Assembly: GCA_963707835.1 (NCBI GenBank)
Contig: CAVPRI010000002.1
Coordinates: forward strand, 806,001 to 870,000
Reading direction: 5' to 3'
DNA: 64,000 nt
Source of the DNA: Bog-473 sp963707835
Lineage (GTDB): Bacteria > Actinomycetota > Acidimicrobiia > Acidimicrobiales > RAAP-2
The notes beneath the pieces are model-generated. The model was not told where the DNA came from, searched no databases, and was given only the letters and a program-made list of their open reading frames with translations. The position numbers and the translations under genes are program-made. Of the stretch, positions 37,124 to 46,675 are shown piece by piece (within the stretch, counting starts at the first letter, position 1; each line of letters starts with the position of its first letter).

Positions 37124-38402
37124 TCAGGCTCCCGGTTGGACGGCTCCGGATTCACCCGCCAGTTCGGCACCGCTCTCGTCGGCGTGCCGGCGGATCATCT
37201 CGATCTTCGTCGCCGTGTGGTTCGGGTCGCTCCCGGTCACCTCGAGCAGGGCGCGCCGATCGGCCTCCGCCTCGGCGACGCGCATCGGCGTCGGCCGCGG
37301 CCAGCCGGGCCTCGACGCCCTCGGCCACCAGTCGCTCGGCCTCCTCGACCAGCGCGGACACCATGTCCGCCTCGGGCACCACGCGGACGATCTTGCCCCG
37401 GATGAAGAGGTGGCCCTTCTGCTTCCCCGCAGCGATTCCGAGGTCGGCCTCGCGCGCCTCTCCGGGGCCGTTGACCACGCAGCCCATCACGGCCACCTGG
37501 ATGGGCAGCGCCAGCTTCTCGAGCGCCTCCTGGGCCTCCTTGGCCACCGCGATCACGTCCACCTGGGCTCGCCCGCACGAGGGGCACGCGATCAGGTCGA
37601 GCCCCTTGCGCTCGCGCAGCCCCAGCGCCTCGAGCAGTTGGCGCCCGGCCCGGGCCTCCTCGACGGGATCGGCGGTGAGCGAGAAGCGGATGGTGTCCCC
37701 GATCCCCTCGGCCAGCAGCGTCCCGATCCCCGCCGTGCCCTTGACCAGGCCCCCCGGTGGCGGTCCGGCCTCGGTCACCCCCAGGTGCAGCGGGTGGTCG
37801 AAGGTCTCCGAGGCCAGGCGGTAGGCGGCGATCATGAGGGCGACCGACGAGGCCTTGACGGAGATCTTGACGTCGTCGAACCCGACCTCCTCGAAGAGCG
37901 CCAGCTCGTTGCGGGCCGACTCGACCAGTGCCTCGGGCGTGGCCCCGCCGTACTTCTTGTAGAGCTCCGGATGGAGCGATCCGGCGTTGACCCCGATGCG
38001 GATGGGCACGCCGCGGTCGCGTGCCTCGGCCGCCACCTGCTTGATCTCGGCCTCTTTGCGCAGGTTGCCTGGATTGAGGCGCAGGCCGTGGACCCCGGCG
38101 TCGAGCGCGGCGAGCGCCATCTCGTGGTGGAAGTGGATGTCAGCCACGATCGGCACGGGCGAGCGCGGCACGATGTGAGCCAGCCCCTCGGCCGCCGCCT
38201 CCTCGTTGCAGGTGCAGCGGACGATGTCGGCCCCCGCCGCGGCCAGTGCGTAGATCTGCGCCAGGGTCCCCTCGACGTCCGCCGTCTTGGTGGTGGTCAT
38301 CGACTGCACGGTCACCGGTGCGCCGTCGCCGATGGGCACCCCGCCCAGGGTGATGCGACGGGTCGGTCGCCGCGGGGTCAAGAGAGAGGTGCCGGAGTCC
38401 AT
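37124..38402 (-). CDS. ispG: 4-hydroxy-3-methylbut-2-en-1-yl diphosphate synthase (IspG/GcpE), frame break near 3' end
   Basis: IspG is the [4Fe-4S] enzyme of the penultimate MEP-pathway step, making HMBPP for isoprenoids. From ATG 38402 the sequence has VQSMTTTKTADVEGTLAQI, RLNPGNL, IRIGVNAGSL and the cluster cysteines in CPSCGR and GCVVNGPGEA. Near 37280 the frame slips by one base. In the corrected frame the C-terminus reads DPNHTATKIEMIRRHADESG and stops at 37124. Uncorrected, an Arg-rich nonsense tail ends at 37152. It begins two bases after the rseP stop, in an rseP-ispG arrangement common in actinobacteria. Confidence 0.93.
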
Positions 38403-38404
38403 GG

Positions 38405-39703
38405 TCAGTGCGGCAGCTGGAGGGGATGGGTGATGTCGAGGTAGATGCCCGCGAACACGAAGAGGGCCAGCACCCCGATGAACAGAGCGGCCACTGGGAA
38501 CAGCTTGGTGATGTCAGCCCGGTAGTAGGCCTGCCCCCGGCGGGTGCGGATGCGCTCGTACACCGCGATGGCCACGTGTCCCCCGTCGAGCGGGATCATC
38601 GGCAACATGTTGAGGATCCCGAACACGATGTTGATGGCGATCAACAACATGAGCAACGAGGCCAGGCCGGCCTGCTCGGACTGGGCACCCAGGTTGGCGA
38701 TCCCCACGATCGACACCGGTCGCGGCGCCGAGCCCGGGTGCTGCACCGCGGACTGGGCCGCCTTGCCGTTGGTCACCTGGTGGAACAGCGAGGACAGCCC
38801 GCTGGGTGAGAAGGTCTGGGCGATCCCGGTGAGCTCCTGGTCGGTGACCTGCCACATGGTCGTGAACGAGGTGCCCACCGCCGGGAACAGCCCCACCGGC
38901 CCCATGGCCTGCTTGATCTGCACCCCGAGGTAGCCCCGGTCGGCCAGCTGCTGCCCGTCGACGGTGATGCCCTTCCCGTTGGCCGGCGTGGCCACCACCG
39001 TCACCTCGTGGCCGTCGCGCTGGACGCCCAGGCGGAGCGGCGTGCCCACCGTGTGCCGGATGCGGTCCGTCATGGTCGTGGGGCTGGTGAAGGTCTTCCC
39101 GTCGATGGACACGATGGTGTCACCCGGGCGCAGGCCCGCCGCGGCGGCCGGGGTCTGCACCCCCGACCAGTGCTCGAGCGCCGCCACCGTGTAGTTGTCG
39201 GTCGCCTTGCCGTAGGTGAGCACCAGCACGAGCGCGAGGACCAGGGCGATCAGCAGATGCATCACCGAGCCGGCCGACGCCACGATGATCCGCTGGTGGA
39301 ACGGCTGCTGGCGGTAGGCGCGCGGCTCGTCCTCCTCGGCCACCTCCTCGCTCGAGGTGAACCCGATGATCCGCACGTAGCCCCCGGCCGGGATGGCCTT
39401 GACGCCGTACTCGGTCTCACCCCGGCGGACCGACCACAGCCGGGGCCCGAAGCCGACGAAGTACTCGGTGACCTTCATGCCGGCTCGCTTGGCCGTGACG
39501 AAGTGCCCGAACTCGTGGAGCATGACGATGACGACCAGGATGGCGATGAACAGGAGCAGGAAGCCCCAGCCCAGGGCCACGAAGAGGGCGGTGATCAGGC
39601 CCAGCGCCACGAGGAGTTTGACCACCTGGCGCGGGTTCCCGCTCTCGGGCGGGGCCGGCTCGGTCGGCGTCAGCGCCGGCGCGTCGTGCTCGGTCAGCGT
39701 CAT
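38405..39703 (-). CDS. rseP: Site-2 intramembrane metalloprotease RseP/Rip1-like (M50B)
   Basis: This zinc protease cleaves anti-sigma factors within the membrane (RseP in E. coli, Rip1 in mycobacteria). The 432-residue protein has a first helix preceding the zinc motif HEFGH (about residue 83) and a PDZ domain (about residues 175-270, RPGDTIVSIDGKTF). The second metal motif is MIPLDGGH in a later helix, and a final helix lies near the C-terminus. The substrate is unknown here. It lies between dxr and ispG, the usual position. The ATG at 39703 is 13 bp after the dxr stop and the gene is intact. Confidence 0.93.
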   Translation of the reverse strand: MTLTEHDAPALTPTEPAPPESGNPRQVVKLLVALGLITALFVALGWGFLLLFIAILVVIVMLHEFGHFVTAKRAGMKVTEYFVGFGPRLWSVRRGETEYGVKAIPAGGYVRIIGFTSSEEVAEEDEPRAYRQQPFHQRIIVASAGSVMHLLIALVLALVLVLTYGKATDNYTVAALEHWSGVQTPAAAAGLRPGDTIVSIDGKTFTSPTTMTDRIRHTVGTPLRLGVQRDGHEVTVVATPANGKGITVDGQQLADRGYLGVQIKQAMGPVGLFPAVGTSFTTMWQVTDQELTGIAQTFSPSGLSSLFHQVTNGKAAQSAVQHPGSAPRPVSIVGIANLGAQSEQAGLASLLMLLIAINIVFGILNMLPMIPLDGGHVAIAVYERIRTRRGQAYYRADITKLFPVAALFIGVLALFVFAGIYLDITHPLQLPH

Positions 39704-39716
39704 CGCCCCTGCAAGG

Positions 39717-40886
39717 CTATCGGGCGCCCTCGGGCAACGGGCGTCGGTCCACGGCCACCCGGGCCCGGGCCCGGGCCTCGGCGTCGGCCGCCAGGACCTC
39801 GTCGACGTGCTCGACCGGCTCGTCGCGCCATGCGTCGAGCACCTCGGCCACCACGCCGGCGATGGCGTCCCATGCCAGGCCGTGGCCCAGGAAGGCCTCG
39901 ACGGCCACCTCGTTGGCCGCGCTCAGCCAGGCCGGCGCCGAGCCACCCTTCCGCCCCGCCTCGTAGGCCAGGTCGATGCAGCGGAACAGGCCCCGGTCGG
40001 GAGCCTCGAAGGTGAGGGTCAGGGATCGGGTCCAGTCCAGGGCGCCGAAGGGCGTGCCGATGCGATCGGGCCATCCCATGGCGTACCCGATGGGCAGGCG
40101 CATGTCTGGGTTCGAGAGCTGGGCGATGACCGACCCGTCCCGCAGCTCGACCATGGAGTGCACGATCGACTGGGGGTGCACCACCACGTCGATCCGGTCG
40201 TAGTCGACACCGAACAGCTCGTGGGCCTCGATCACCTCGAGGCCCTTGTTCATGAGGGTCGAGGAGTCCACGGTGATCTTGGGGCCCATGGACCAGGTGG
40301 GGTGGGCCAGGGCGTCGTCGACCGACACGGCCTCCAGCCGGTCGGCTGTCCAACCCCGGAAGGGCCCACCTGAGGCGGTGAGGAGCAGTCGGGCCACGTC
40401 GGTGGGCGCGCCGACCGAGGCCAGACACTGGTGGAGGGCACAGTGCTCGGAGTCGACCGGGACGATCTCGGCGCCCGGCGTACGGCGGGCCTTCTGGACC
40501 ACGGGGGCGCCCGCGATGAGCGACTCCTTGTTGGCCAGGGCCAGCCGCCGGCCCGCCTCGAGCGCCGCCATGGTCACGGGCAATCCGGCGAAGCCCACCA
40601 CGGCGTTGAGGACGACCTCGGCCCCGCGGGCGGCCTCGACCATGCCCTCCTCCCCGACGAGCACCTCGGTCCCCGGCGGGACGGCGTCGCGCACCTCCCG
40701 GTACAGATCGGGGTCGCCGATCACCACCACGTTGGGGGCGAACTCGGCGGTCTGCTCGACCAGGGTCCGGGCCGAGCGCTGCGCGGCCAGGGCGTGGATC
40801 CGGAAGCGGTCCGGTTCCCGGCGCACCACGTCGAGTGCCTGCGTGCCGATCGAACCAGTGGAGCCCATCAGGCTGACCGTGCGCAT
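39717..40886 (-). CDS. dxr: 1-deoxy-D-xylulose 5-phosphate reductoisomerase (Dxr/IspC)
   Basis: Dxr converts DXP to MEP with NADPH, the first committed step of the non-mevalonate isoprenoid pathway and the fosmidomycin target. The 389-residue protein opens with SLMGSTGSIGTQALDVV (NADPH loop). It has ALANKESLIAG, the metal/substrate region PVDSEHCALHQCL, ASGGPFRG, and HPTWSMGPKITVDSSTLMNK in two adjoining stretches. It starts at ATG 40886, 4 bp after the cdsA stop. Intact. Confidence 0.95.
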   Translation of the reverse strand: MRTVSLMGSTGSIGTQALDVVRREPDRFRIHALAAQRSARTLVEQTAEFAPNVVVIGDPDLYREVRDAVPPGTEVLVGEEGMVEAARGAEVVLNAVVGFAGLPVTMAALEAGRRLALANKESLIAGAPVVQKARRTPGAEIVPVDSEHCALHQCLASVGAPTDVARLLLTASGGPFRGWTADRLEAVSVDDALAHPTWSMGPKITVDSSTLMNKGLEVIEAHELFGVDYDRIDVVVHPQSIVHSMVELRDGSVIAQLSNPDMRLPIGYAMGWPDRIGTPFGALDWTRSLTLTFEAPDRGLFRCIDLAYEAGRKGGSAPAWLSAANEVAVEAFLGHGLAWDAIAGVVAEVLDAWRDEPVEHVDEVLAADAEARARARVAVDRRPLPEGAR

Positions 40887-40890
40887 CAGC

Positions 40891-42631
40891 TCACCCGAGG
40901 TGCAACGCCTTGACCACGAAGTACGTGGCCGGGATCACGAAGAGCAGCCCGTCGACCCGGTCGAGCACGCCGCCGTGACCGGGCAGGAGCCGCCCCATGT
41001 CCTTGAGCCCCAGGTTGCGCTTGATCATCGACTGGCACAGGTCACCCAATGGGGCAACCACGGCGACGACCACCCCGAACAGCGCCGCCTTGCCGATGGT
41101 CCACGGGTGGATGAAGTGGACCACCACGACCGAGACCAGCACCGCGGCGATCCCTCCCCCGATGAGCCCCTCCCAGCTCTTGTTCGGGCTGATCGAGGGG
41201 GCCAGCTGGCGGCGTCCCATGGCCGACCCGACCAGGAGCGACGCCACGTCGTCGGTCACGGTCACGATCACCGCAGCCAGGAGGAAGGCGATCCCGTGAC
41301 GGTCCGGGAACAGCGTGGGGTTGAGCAGGAGCGCGGCGAACGAGCCGAACACGCCCACCCAGACGAAGACGAACACCGTCGAGGCCATGCCCGAGACCGG
41401 CTCGGCGCCGGGTTCGACCGCGCGCCAGGTACCAGACGAAGGAGCCGGCCACGAGCAGCACGATCACCAGGGGGAGCGCGGTGACGCCCTTGTTGTACGT
41501 CTCGATCAGCAGCGAGAGCACCCCGACCAGCCCGAGCAGCGTGGCCGGGTGGTACTGGGCCCGCCGGAAGGCGGCGTAGGCCTCGGCGCTCGCCAACAGC
41601 ACTACCACGCACACGATGACCATGGTCGCCACGGGTCCCGCGGCGAAGCAGAGGAGCGCGACGACGCCCAGGGCCACCCCCGAGACCACCGCCACGCGCA
41701 TGTCGCGTCCGGAGGTGCCGGCCGAGGCCGCGTCGGCCTCCTCGGCCCGCGCCGCCCCGTTCTGCCCCGAGACGGGTCGGCGGCCGCCCGGTCGGACGGG
41801 CACGGCGGCCCGCGGCGGGCGCCCCCGGCGCGGCTGGGCGTCGGCCGGTGAGGGGTTGCGCCGCGTGGCCGCCGCCACCGGGACAGCCGTTGTCGCGGCG
41901 GCCACACCCCGCTCCTCCACGTCCCCGTCGATGCCGCTCCCTTCGGGCTCGAGTTCGCTCGGGACCTCTCGCAGCGGGACCGGCTCGGGCGTCGTCGCGT
42001 GCCGGCCGGACGGCTCGCCGGGCGACCGTTCGGCGGCCGCCGCCTCCTCCTCGAAACCGGGATCGGGTGGGATCACCAGGGTGTCCTCGGACTCGAAGTG
42101 CCACGGCTGGCGCACCACGTCGACCTTGTCGCTCTCCTCGGCCAGCGCGCCCACACCGGGAAGGTCGTCGGAGAGCATGGACGGCTCGAAGGCTTCCTCG
42201 TGGGCCTCCCAGTCGGCGTGCTCCTCACGCCAGGTCGGCGGGGCCATGGCGTGTTCCTCGCCGCTGCTGGTGTCGAGCACCGCGGGGACCTGACCGGTCG
42301 GGGCGTCCCCCCAGTGCTGGAGCTCGGGGTGCTCCCCGACCACGGGGCCCGTGACCTCGCGCACCGTGTCGCCGGCCGGCTCAGCGCCGATGATGCGCAC
42401 CCGGCCCGAGCGGTAGCTCGGCGGCTCCTCCTCGACCCCCCAGTCGGCGCCGTCGTCGGGTGCGCCGTACTCGGCCCTGTCCGGTGCGTCCGTGTCGTCG
42501 GTGCCGGCGGTGCCGGCGGCATGGCCGGGTCCCGGGTCAGGGTCGAGGGCCTCGAGGTCGAACAGGTTGCCCTCCCTCTCCGCTTCGCTCGGGTCGGCCA
42601 CGTGCTCGTGGTCGTCGGTGCCGTCTGCCAT
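40891..42631 (-). CDS. cdsA: Phosphatidate cytidylyltransferase (CdsA) with long acidic N-terminal extension, one frame break
   Basis: CdsA makes CDP-diacylglycerol, the precursor of phosphatidylinositol, PG and cardiolipin. The C-terminal half has about eight membrane helices and the signature SPNKSWEGLIGG, with DLCQSMIKRNLGLKDMGRLLPGHGG-type ending (split here: GDLCQSMIKRN, GLKDMGRLLPGHGGVLDR). Near 41422 the frame slips by one base between WYLAR and AVEPGAEPVSGM, so two open frames together make one gene. From ATG 42631 the first roughly 305 residues are a soluble, strongly acidic, low-complexity region rich in Glu, Asp, Pro and Ala, not part of the catalytic family. It follows frr by 12 bp. 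Confidence 0.88.
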
Positions 42632-42643
42632 GCGCGTCGCTCC

Positions 42644-43213
42644 TCAGACCTGGAGCAGCTCGTGCTCTTTGGAGGCGAGCAACTGGTCGACGTGGCCGAC
42701 CTGCTCGTGCGTGACCTTCTCGAGCTCTTTCTCGACCCGGTCTAGCTCGTCGCTGGAGAGCTCACCGTCCTTCTGGAGCGACTCGAGCTCGTGACGGCCG
42801 GTGCGCCGGAGGTTGCGCACCGCGACACGGGCCTCCTCGGCCTTGTGCCGGACCACCTTGACCAGCTCCTTGCGCCGCTCCTCGGTCAGGGGAGGGAACG
42901 CCAACCGGATGACCGCCCCGTCGTTCGAGGGGTTGATCCCGAGATCCGACGCCGCGATCGCCTTCTCGATGGCGCCCAGCGATCCCTTGTCGTAGGGGGA
43001 GATCACCAGCAGCATGGCGTCGGGGACGCTGAACCCGGCCAGTTGGCGCAGGGGCGTGGGCGTCCCGAAGTAGTCGACCTGGAGCGACTCGACCAGGGCG
43101 GAGGAGGCCCGCCCGGTCCGCACGGTGCCCATCTCGTGGCGCAGGTGCTCGACGGCCTTGCCCATCTTCTCCCGGATGTCGTCGGTGACCAGCGCGGCGA
43201 GGTCCTCGTCCAT
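42644..43213 (-). CDS. frr: Ribosome recycling factor
   Basis: RRF, with EF-G, splits post-termination ribosomes. The 189-residue protein has the family opening (DDIREKMGKAVEHLRHEMGTVRTGRAS in two parts), the VDYFGTPTPLRQLA loop, INPSNDGAVIRLAFPPLTEERRKEL and a final helix. It is slightly longer than the 185-residue norm. The ATG at 43213 shares one base with the pyrH stop (TGATG). Intact. Confidence 0.96.
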   Translation of the reverse strand: MDEDLAALVTDDIREKMGKAVEHLRHEMGTVRTGRASSALVESLQVDYFGTPTPLRQLAGFSVPDAMLLVISPYDKGSLGAIEKAIAASDLGINPSNDGAVIRLAFPPLTEERRKELVKVVRHKAEEARVAVRNLRRTGRHELESLQKDGELSSDELDRVEKELEKVTHEQVGHVDQLLASKEHELLQV

Positions 43214-43932
43214 CAGCGGACCAGCGTACCGATCTGCTCGCCTCCGAGCGCACGACCGATGTTGCCCGGGTTCATGAGGTCGAACACCCGGATCGGCAGA
43301 TCGTTGTCCTTGCAGAAGGTGATGGCGGTGAGATCCATGACCCTCAGGTCCCGGTTGATGACCTCCATGAAGGAGACCTCGTCGTAGCGGGTCGCCGTCG
43401 GATCGAGCTTGGGGTCGGCGCTGTAGACGCCGTCGACCCCCGAATGGGTCCCCTTGCAGAGCAGCTCGGCGCCGATCTCGGCCGCCCGGAGCGCCGCCGG
43501 GGTGTCGGTGGTGAAGAACGGGTTGCCCATGCCGGCGGCGAAGATCACGATGCGGCCCTTCTCGAGGTGCCGGATGGCCCGGCGCCGGATGTAGGGCTCG
43601 GCCACCTCGGCCATGGAGAGGGCGCTGAGCACCCGGGTCGGCTGCTCCTTCTGCTCGAGGGCGTCCTGGAGGGCCAGCGCGTTGATGACCGTGCCGAGCA
43701 TCCCCATGGTGTCCGAGGTGGCCCGGTCCATGCCGCCGCTCTCCCCCGTGGTGCCGCGCCAGATGTTGCCGCCGCCCACCACCACGGCGAGCTCGAGCCC
43801 GCCACCGGACATGGCGCGGGCCATCTCGGCCGCCACGCGCTCGACAGTGGCAGCGTCGATGGTCTCGTCCGACGCCGCCGAGGCCAGGGCCTCCCCGGAC
43901 ATCTTGAGGACGATGCGGCGCGGCTCTCCCAC
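43213..43932 (-). CDS. pyrH: UMP kinase (PyrH)
   Basis: The enzyme phosphorylates UMP to UDP and is usually hexameric and GTP-activated. The 239-residue protein has RIVLKMSGEALA at the N-terminus, VVVGGGNIWRG, DTMGMLGTVINALALQDALE, FAAGMGNPFFTTDTPAALRA and GVDGVYSADPK, all standard. The start is GTG at 43932, 10 bp after the tsf stop. It is the third gene of rpsB-tsf-pyrH-frr and intact. Confidence 0.95.
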   Translation of the reverse strand: MGEPRRIVLKMSGEALASAASDETIDAATVERVAAEMARAMSGGGLELAVVVGGGNIWRGTTGESGGMDRATSDTMGMLGTVINALALQDALEQKEQPTRVLSALSMAEVAEPYIRRRAIRHLEKGRIVIFAAGMGNPFFTTDTPAALRAAEIGAELLCKGTHSGVDGVYSADPKLDPTATRYDEVSFMEVINRDLRVMDLTAITFCKDNDLPIRVFDLMNPGNIGRALGGEQIGTLVR

Positions 43933-43942
43933 GGTCCCGGGC

Positions 43943-44737
43943 TCAGGCGCCGACGACGACCTGCGCGAAGGCCACGATGCGGGCCGAGCCGAGCATGCCG
44001 GCGATGGTCTGTTTCTCGTCGCGCACGTAGGCCTGGTCGAGCAGCACCCGGTCCTTGAACCAGCCCGTGAGGCGTCCCTCGACGATCTTGGGCAGCGCGG
44101 CTTCGGGTTTGCCCTCGTTGCGCGAGATCGTCTCGAGCGTGGCCCGCTCGGCCGCCACCTCGGCCTCGGGCACCTCGTCTCGGCTGAGGTAGGCCGGCTT
44201 GGCAAAGGCGATGTGGACCGCGATGTCGTGGGCCAGCTCCTCGCTCCCGCCCTCGACGAGCACGGCGACGGCGTTGACCCCCCGGCCGGCCTGTTGGTGC
44301 AGGTAGGTGTCGATCACCTGCCCCGGATCGGCCACCAGCCGGCGGACCCGGCCCACCGAGATGTTCTCCTTCAAGGTGGCCCGCAACCGGTCGACCTCGT
44401 CGCCGCATTCGCCCACCGCGTCCTCGCCCTTGTCGGCCACCAACGTGGCCAGCTCGTTGGCCAGAGCCACGAAGTCCTCGGCCTTGGCCACGAAGTCGGT
44501 CTCGCAGCGCAGCTCGACCACCGCGGCGGCGTCGCCCGAACGGACCACGGCCACGGCTCCCTCGGAGGCCTCACGGTCGTTGCGCTTGGCGGCGCCGGCC
44601 AATCCCTTCTCCCGCAGGGATTGCGCCGCCTTGTCCACGTCGCCGCCGGCTTCCTCGAGCGCCTTCTTGCAGTCGAGCATCCCGGCGCCCGTCATCTGAC
44701 GGAGTGCGGCGACGTCCTTGGCTGTGAACCCGGCCAC
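43943..44737 (-). CDS. tsf: Elongation factor Ts
   Basis: EF-Ts exchanges nucleotide on EF-Tu. The 264-residue protein has the UBA-like N-terminal domain (LRQMTGAGMLDCKKALEEAGGDVDKA in two parts), the TDFVAK signature for EF-Tu contact and two dimerisation-type repeats. I chose GTG at 44737 because it places VAGFTAKDVAALR at the N-terminus and lies directly after the corrected rpsB stop at 44740. Earlier in-frame codons up to 44803 lie inside rpsB. Intact. Confidence 0.95.
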   Translation of the reverse strand: MAGFTAKDVAALRQMTGAGMLDCKKALEEAGGDVDKAAQSLREKGLAGAAKRNDREASEGAVAVVRSGDAAAVVELRCETDFVAKAEDFVALANELATLVADKGEDAVGECGDEVDRLRATLKENISVGRVRRLVADPGQVIDTYLHQQAGRGVNAVAVLVEGGSEELAHDIAVHIAFAKPAYLSRDEVPEAEVAAERATLETISRNEGKPEAALPKIVEGRLTGWFKDRVLLDQAYVRDEKQTIAGMLGSARIVAFAQVVVGA

Positions 44738-44739
44738 GG

Positions 44740-45533
44740 TCAGGCCACCTCCACCGGCTCTTGGGGGGTGTGCACACGGCGTGGGCGGGGGACGGCGTGG
44801 CACCGGCCTCCTCGGCCGGGGCCGCCGGCGCGGCCTGGCGGCGGTGTTCGGCGATGAAGCGGCCCTCCACCACGGCGTCCGCGATGACCCGGCACATGAG
44901 GGTGCCCGAGCGGATGGCGTCGTCGTTGCCGGGGATCACGAAGTCGATCACGTCGGGGTCGCAGTTGGTGTCGACCACGGCCACCACCGGCAGGCCCAGC
45001 TTGCGGGCCTCGGTGACGGCGATGTGCTCCTTCTTGGTGTCGATCACGAAGATGGCGCTCGGGAGGCGGCCGAGGTCGGCGATGCCGCCGAGGTTGCGCG
45101 ACAGCTTCTCGAGCTCGCGGGTGTGCTGCAGCGCCTCGCGCTTGGGCATCCCGTCGAAGTCGCCGGCCGCCTGCATGGTCCGCAGCTCCTGCATGCGCTT
45201 CACCCGGCCCGACACGGTGGAGAAGTTGGTGAGCATGCCGCCCAGCCAGCGCTGGTTCACGTAGGGCATGCCGCAGGCCTCGGCGTACTCGGCCACGGGG
45301 CCCTGCGTCTGCTTCTTGGTCCCCACGAACAAGATGGTGCCGCCGTCGGCCACCAGGTCCCGGACGTAGGAGTAGGCGGATTCGACCCCGCCGAGCGTCT
45401 TGCGCAGGTCGATGAGGTAGATCCCGTTGCGCTCGCCAAGGATGAAGCGCTTCATCTTGGGGTTCCACCGTCGCGTCTGGTGGCCGAAGTGGACTCCGGC
45501 CTCGAGCAGCTGTCGCATGGAGACGACGGCCAT
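44740..45533 (-). CDS. rpsB: 30S ribosomal protein S2, frame break near 3' end
   Basis: S2 is a late-assembling small-subunit protein. From ATG 45533, preceded by GGAGGA, the sequence has MRQLLEAGVHFGHQTRRWNPKM, FVGTKKQ, NQRWLGGMLTNF, AIFVIDTKKE and DTNCDPD, a full S2. Around 44763 a missing base shifts the frame. Corrected, the protein ends TPQEPVEVA at 44740, three bases before the tsf start. Uncorrected, it runs into tsf as far as 44571. Restored length is about 264 residues. Confidence 0.94.
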
Positions 45534-45574
45534 AGAAATGTTCCTCCAGTCGGTTGATGCTCCCCTGGCGCAGC

Positions 45575-45593
45575 GCCGCCCTCAGCGGGCGGC
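45575..45593 (-). promoter_or_regulatory. Hairpin in the rpsB leader
   Basis: GCCGCCC (45575-45581) pairs with GGGCGGC (45587-45593), about 40 bases before the rpsB start. S2 autoregulates through leader structures in several bacteria, so this is a candidate. I see nothing else in the 45534-45697 gap. Confidence 0.35.
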
Positions 45594-45697
45594 GACCGTG
45601 GAACGCGCGCAGGTGCTCTGCTCAGGTGTGTCTCCCACCCCGATGGTGGGCCCGGCCATGTTAGCCGCTGGGCCGTGCGCCGGCCCGGGTCGTGCTC

Positions 45698-46557
45698 TCA
45701 GGCCCGGGGGTGGGTCTCCCCGTACACGGCGCGCAGGCGCTCCTTGCTCACGTGGGTGTACACCTGCGTGGTGGCCAGGCTGGCGTGGCCGAGCAGCTCT
45801 TGGACCACCCGCAGGTCGGCCCCCCCGTCGAGCAGGTGGGTGGCGTAGGTGTGGCGCAGCGCGTGCGGGTGGGTCGGTGACGAGGCCCGCCGGTCCAGGA
45901 TGCGCCGCACGTCACGGGGCCCCAGCCGCGACTCGGCCCGGTTGACGAACACCGCCTGGGCCGGTCCGGCCACCTCGCCGCGGCCGTCCTCGAGCCAGGC
46001 CCCCAGCACCGCCACCGCCGTGTCGTGAATCGGCACCCGCCGTTGCTTGGACCCCTTCCCCACCACCGTGACCGTGCGGCCGGCCAGGTCGACGTCGCTC
46101 CGGTCGAGGCCGCACAGCTCCGAGACCCGCAGCCCGGCCGCGTACAGGAGCTCGAGCACGGCACGATCCCTGAGGTCCCAGACCGTGTCACCGCCGCCGT
46201 CGAGCAGCGTCTCCATCTCCCGGCTCGAGAGCACCCGGGGCAGCCGCCCCCCGCCCGAGGGAGCCCGCAGCGAGCGAGCCGGATCGACATCGAGGCGACC
46301 CTGGCGCACCAGCCAGGAGAAGTAGCAGCGCAGCGCCGCCGCCTTGCGGGCCACGGTGGCCCGGGCCAGTCGGCGCGTGCCCAGCGAGGCCAGGTACCGT
46401 CGCAGGTGCATGCGGTCGACCGCGTCGGGGCCCTGGACCCCGCTGCGGGCCATCCAGTCGGCGAAGATGCGGACGTCGCGCGGATACGCCTCGCGCGTGG
46501 CGGCGCGCGACCGCCGAGCCAGGTCGAGAAGCCGGGCAGATCCCAGTCGGGGGCCAC
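45698..46557 (-). CDS. xerC: Tyrosine recombinase XerC-type, N-terminal frame break
   Basis: Xer recombinases resolve chromosome dimers at dif. The catalytic domain is complete: the first Arg in AAGLRVSEL, Lys in GKGSKQR, HALRHTYATHLLD with the HxxR pair, and LGHASLATTQVYTHVS with the third His and the nucleophilic Tyr. The familiar N-terminus (WDLPGFSTWLGGR) is in another frame and joins ATREAYPRDVRIFADWM after a one-base correction near 46510. That gives a GTG start at 46557 with TACGGT eight bases upstream. The uncorrected frame would start at GTG 46567. Restored length is about 286 residues. It lies between mtrA (divergent) and rpsB. Confidence 0.88.
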
Positions 46558-46565
46558 GGCAGGCC

Positions 46566-46571
46566 ACCGTA
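46566..46571 (-). promoter_or_regulatory. Predicted -10 of xerC
   Basis: TACGGT on the minus strand, 8 nt before the frame-corrected GTG at 46557. Confidence 0.45.
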
Positions 46572-46675
46572 CCGCTCCCGCGCCGGCGACCTCGGGCACT
46601 AACGTGCAGCTAGCCGGCCCCTTCGGCGACGGGAACGTCGACGAAGGGGATGTCGACCACGGCGATGGGAGGGAG

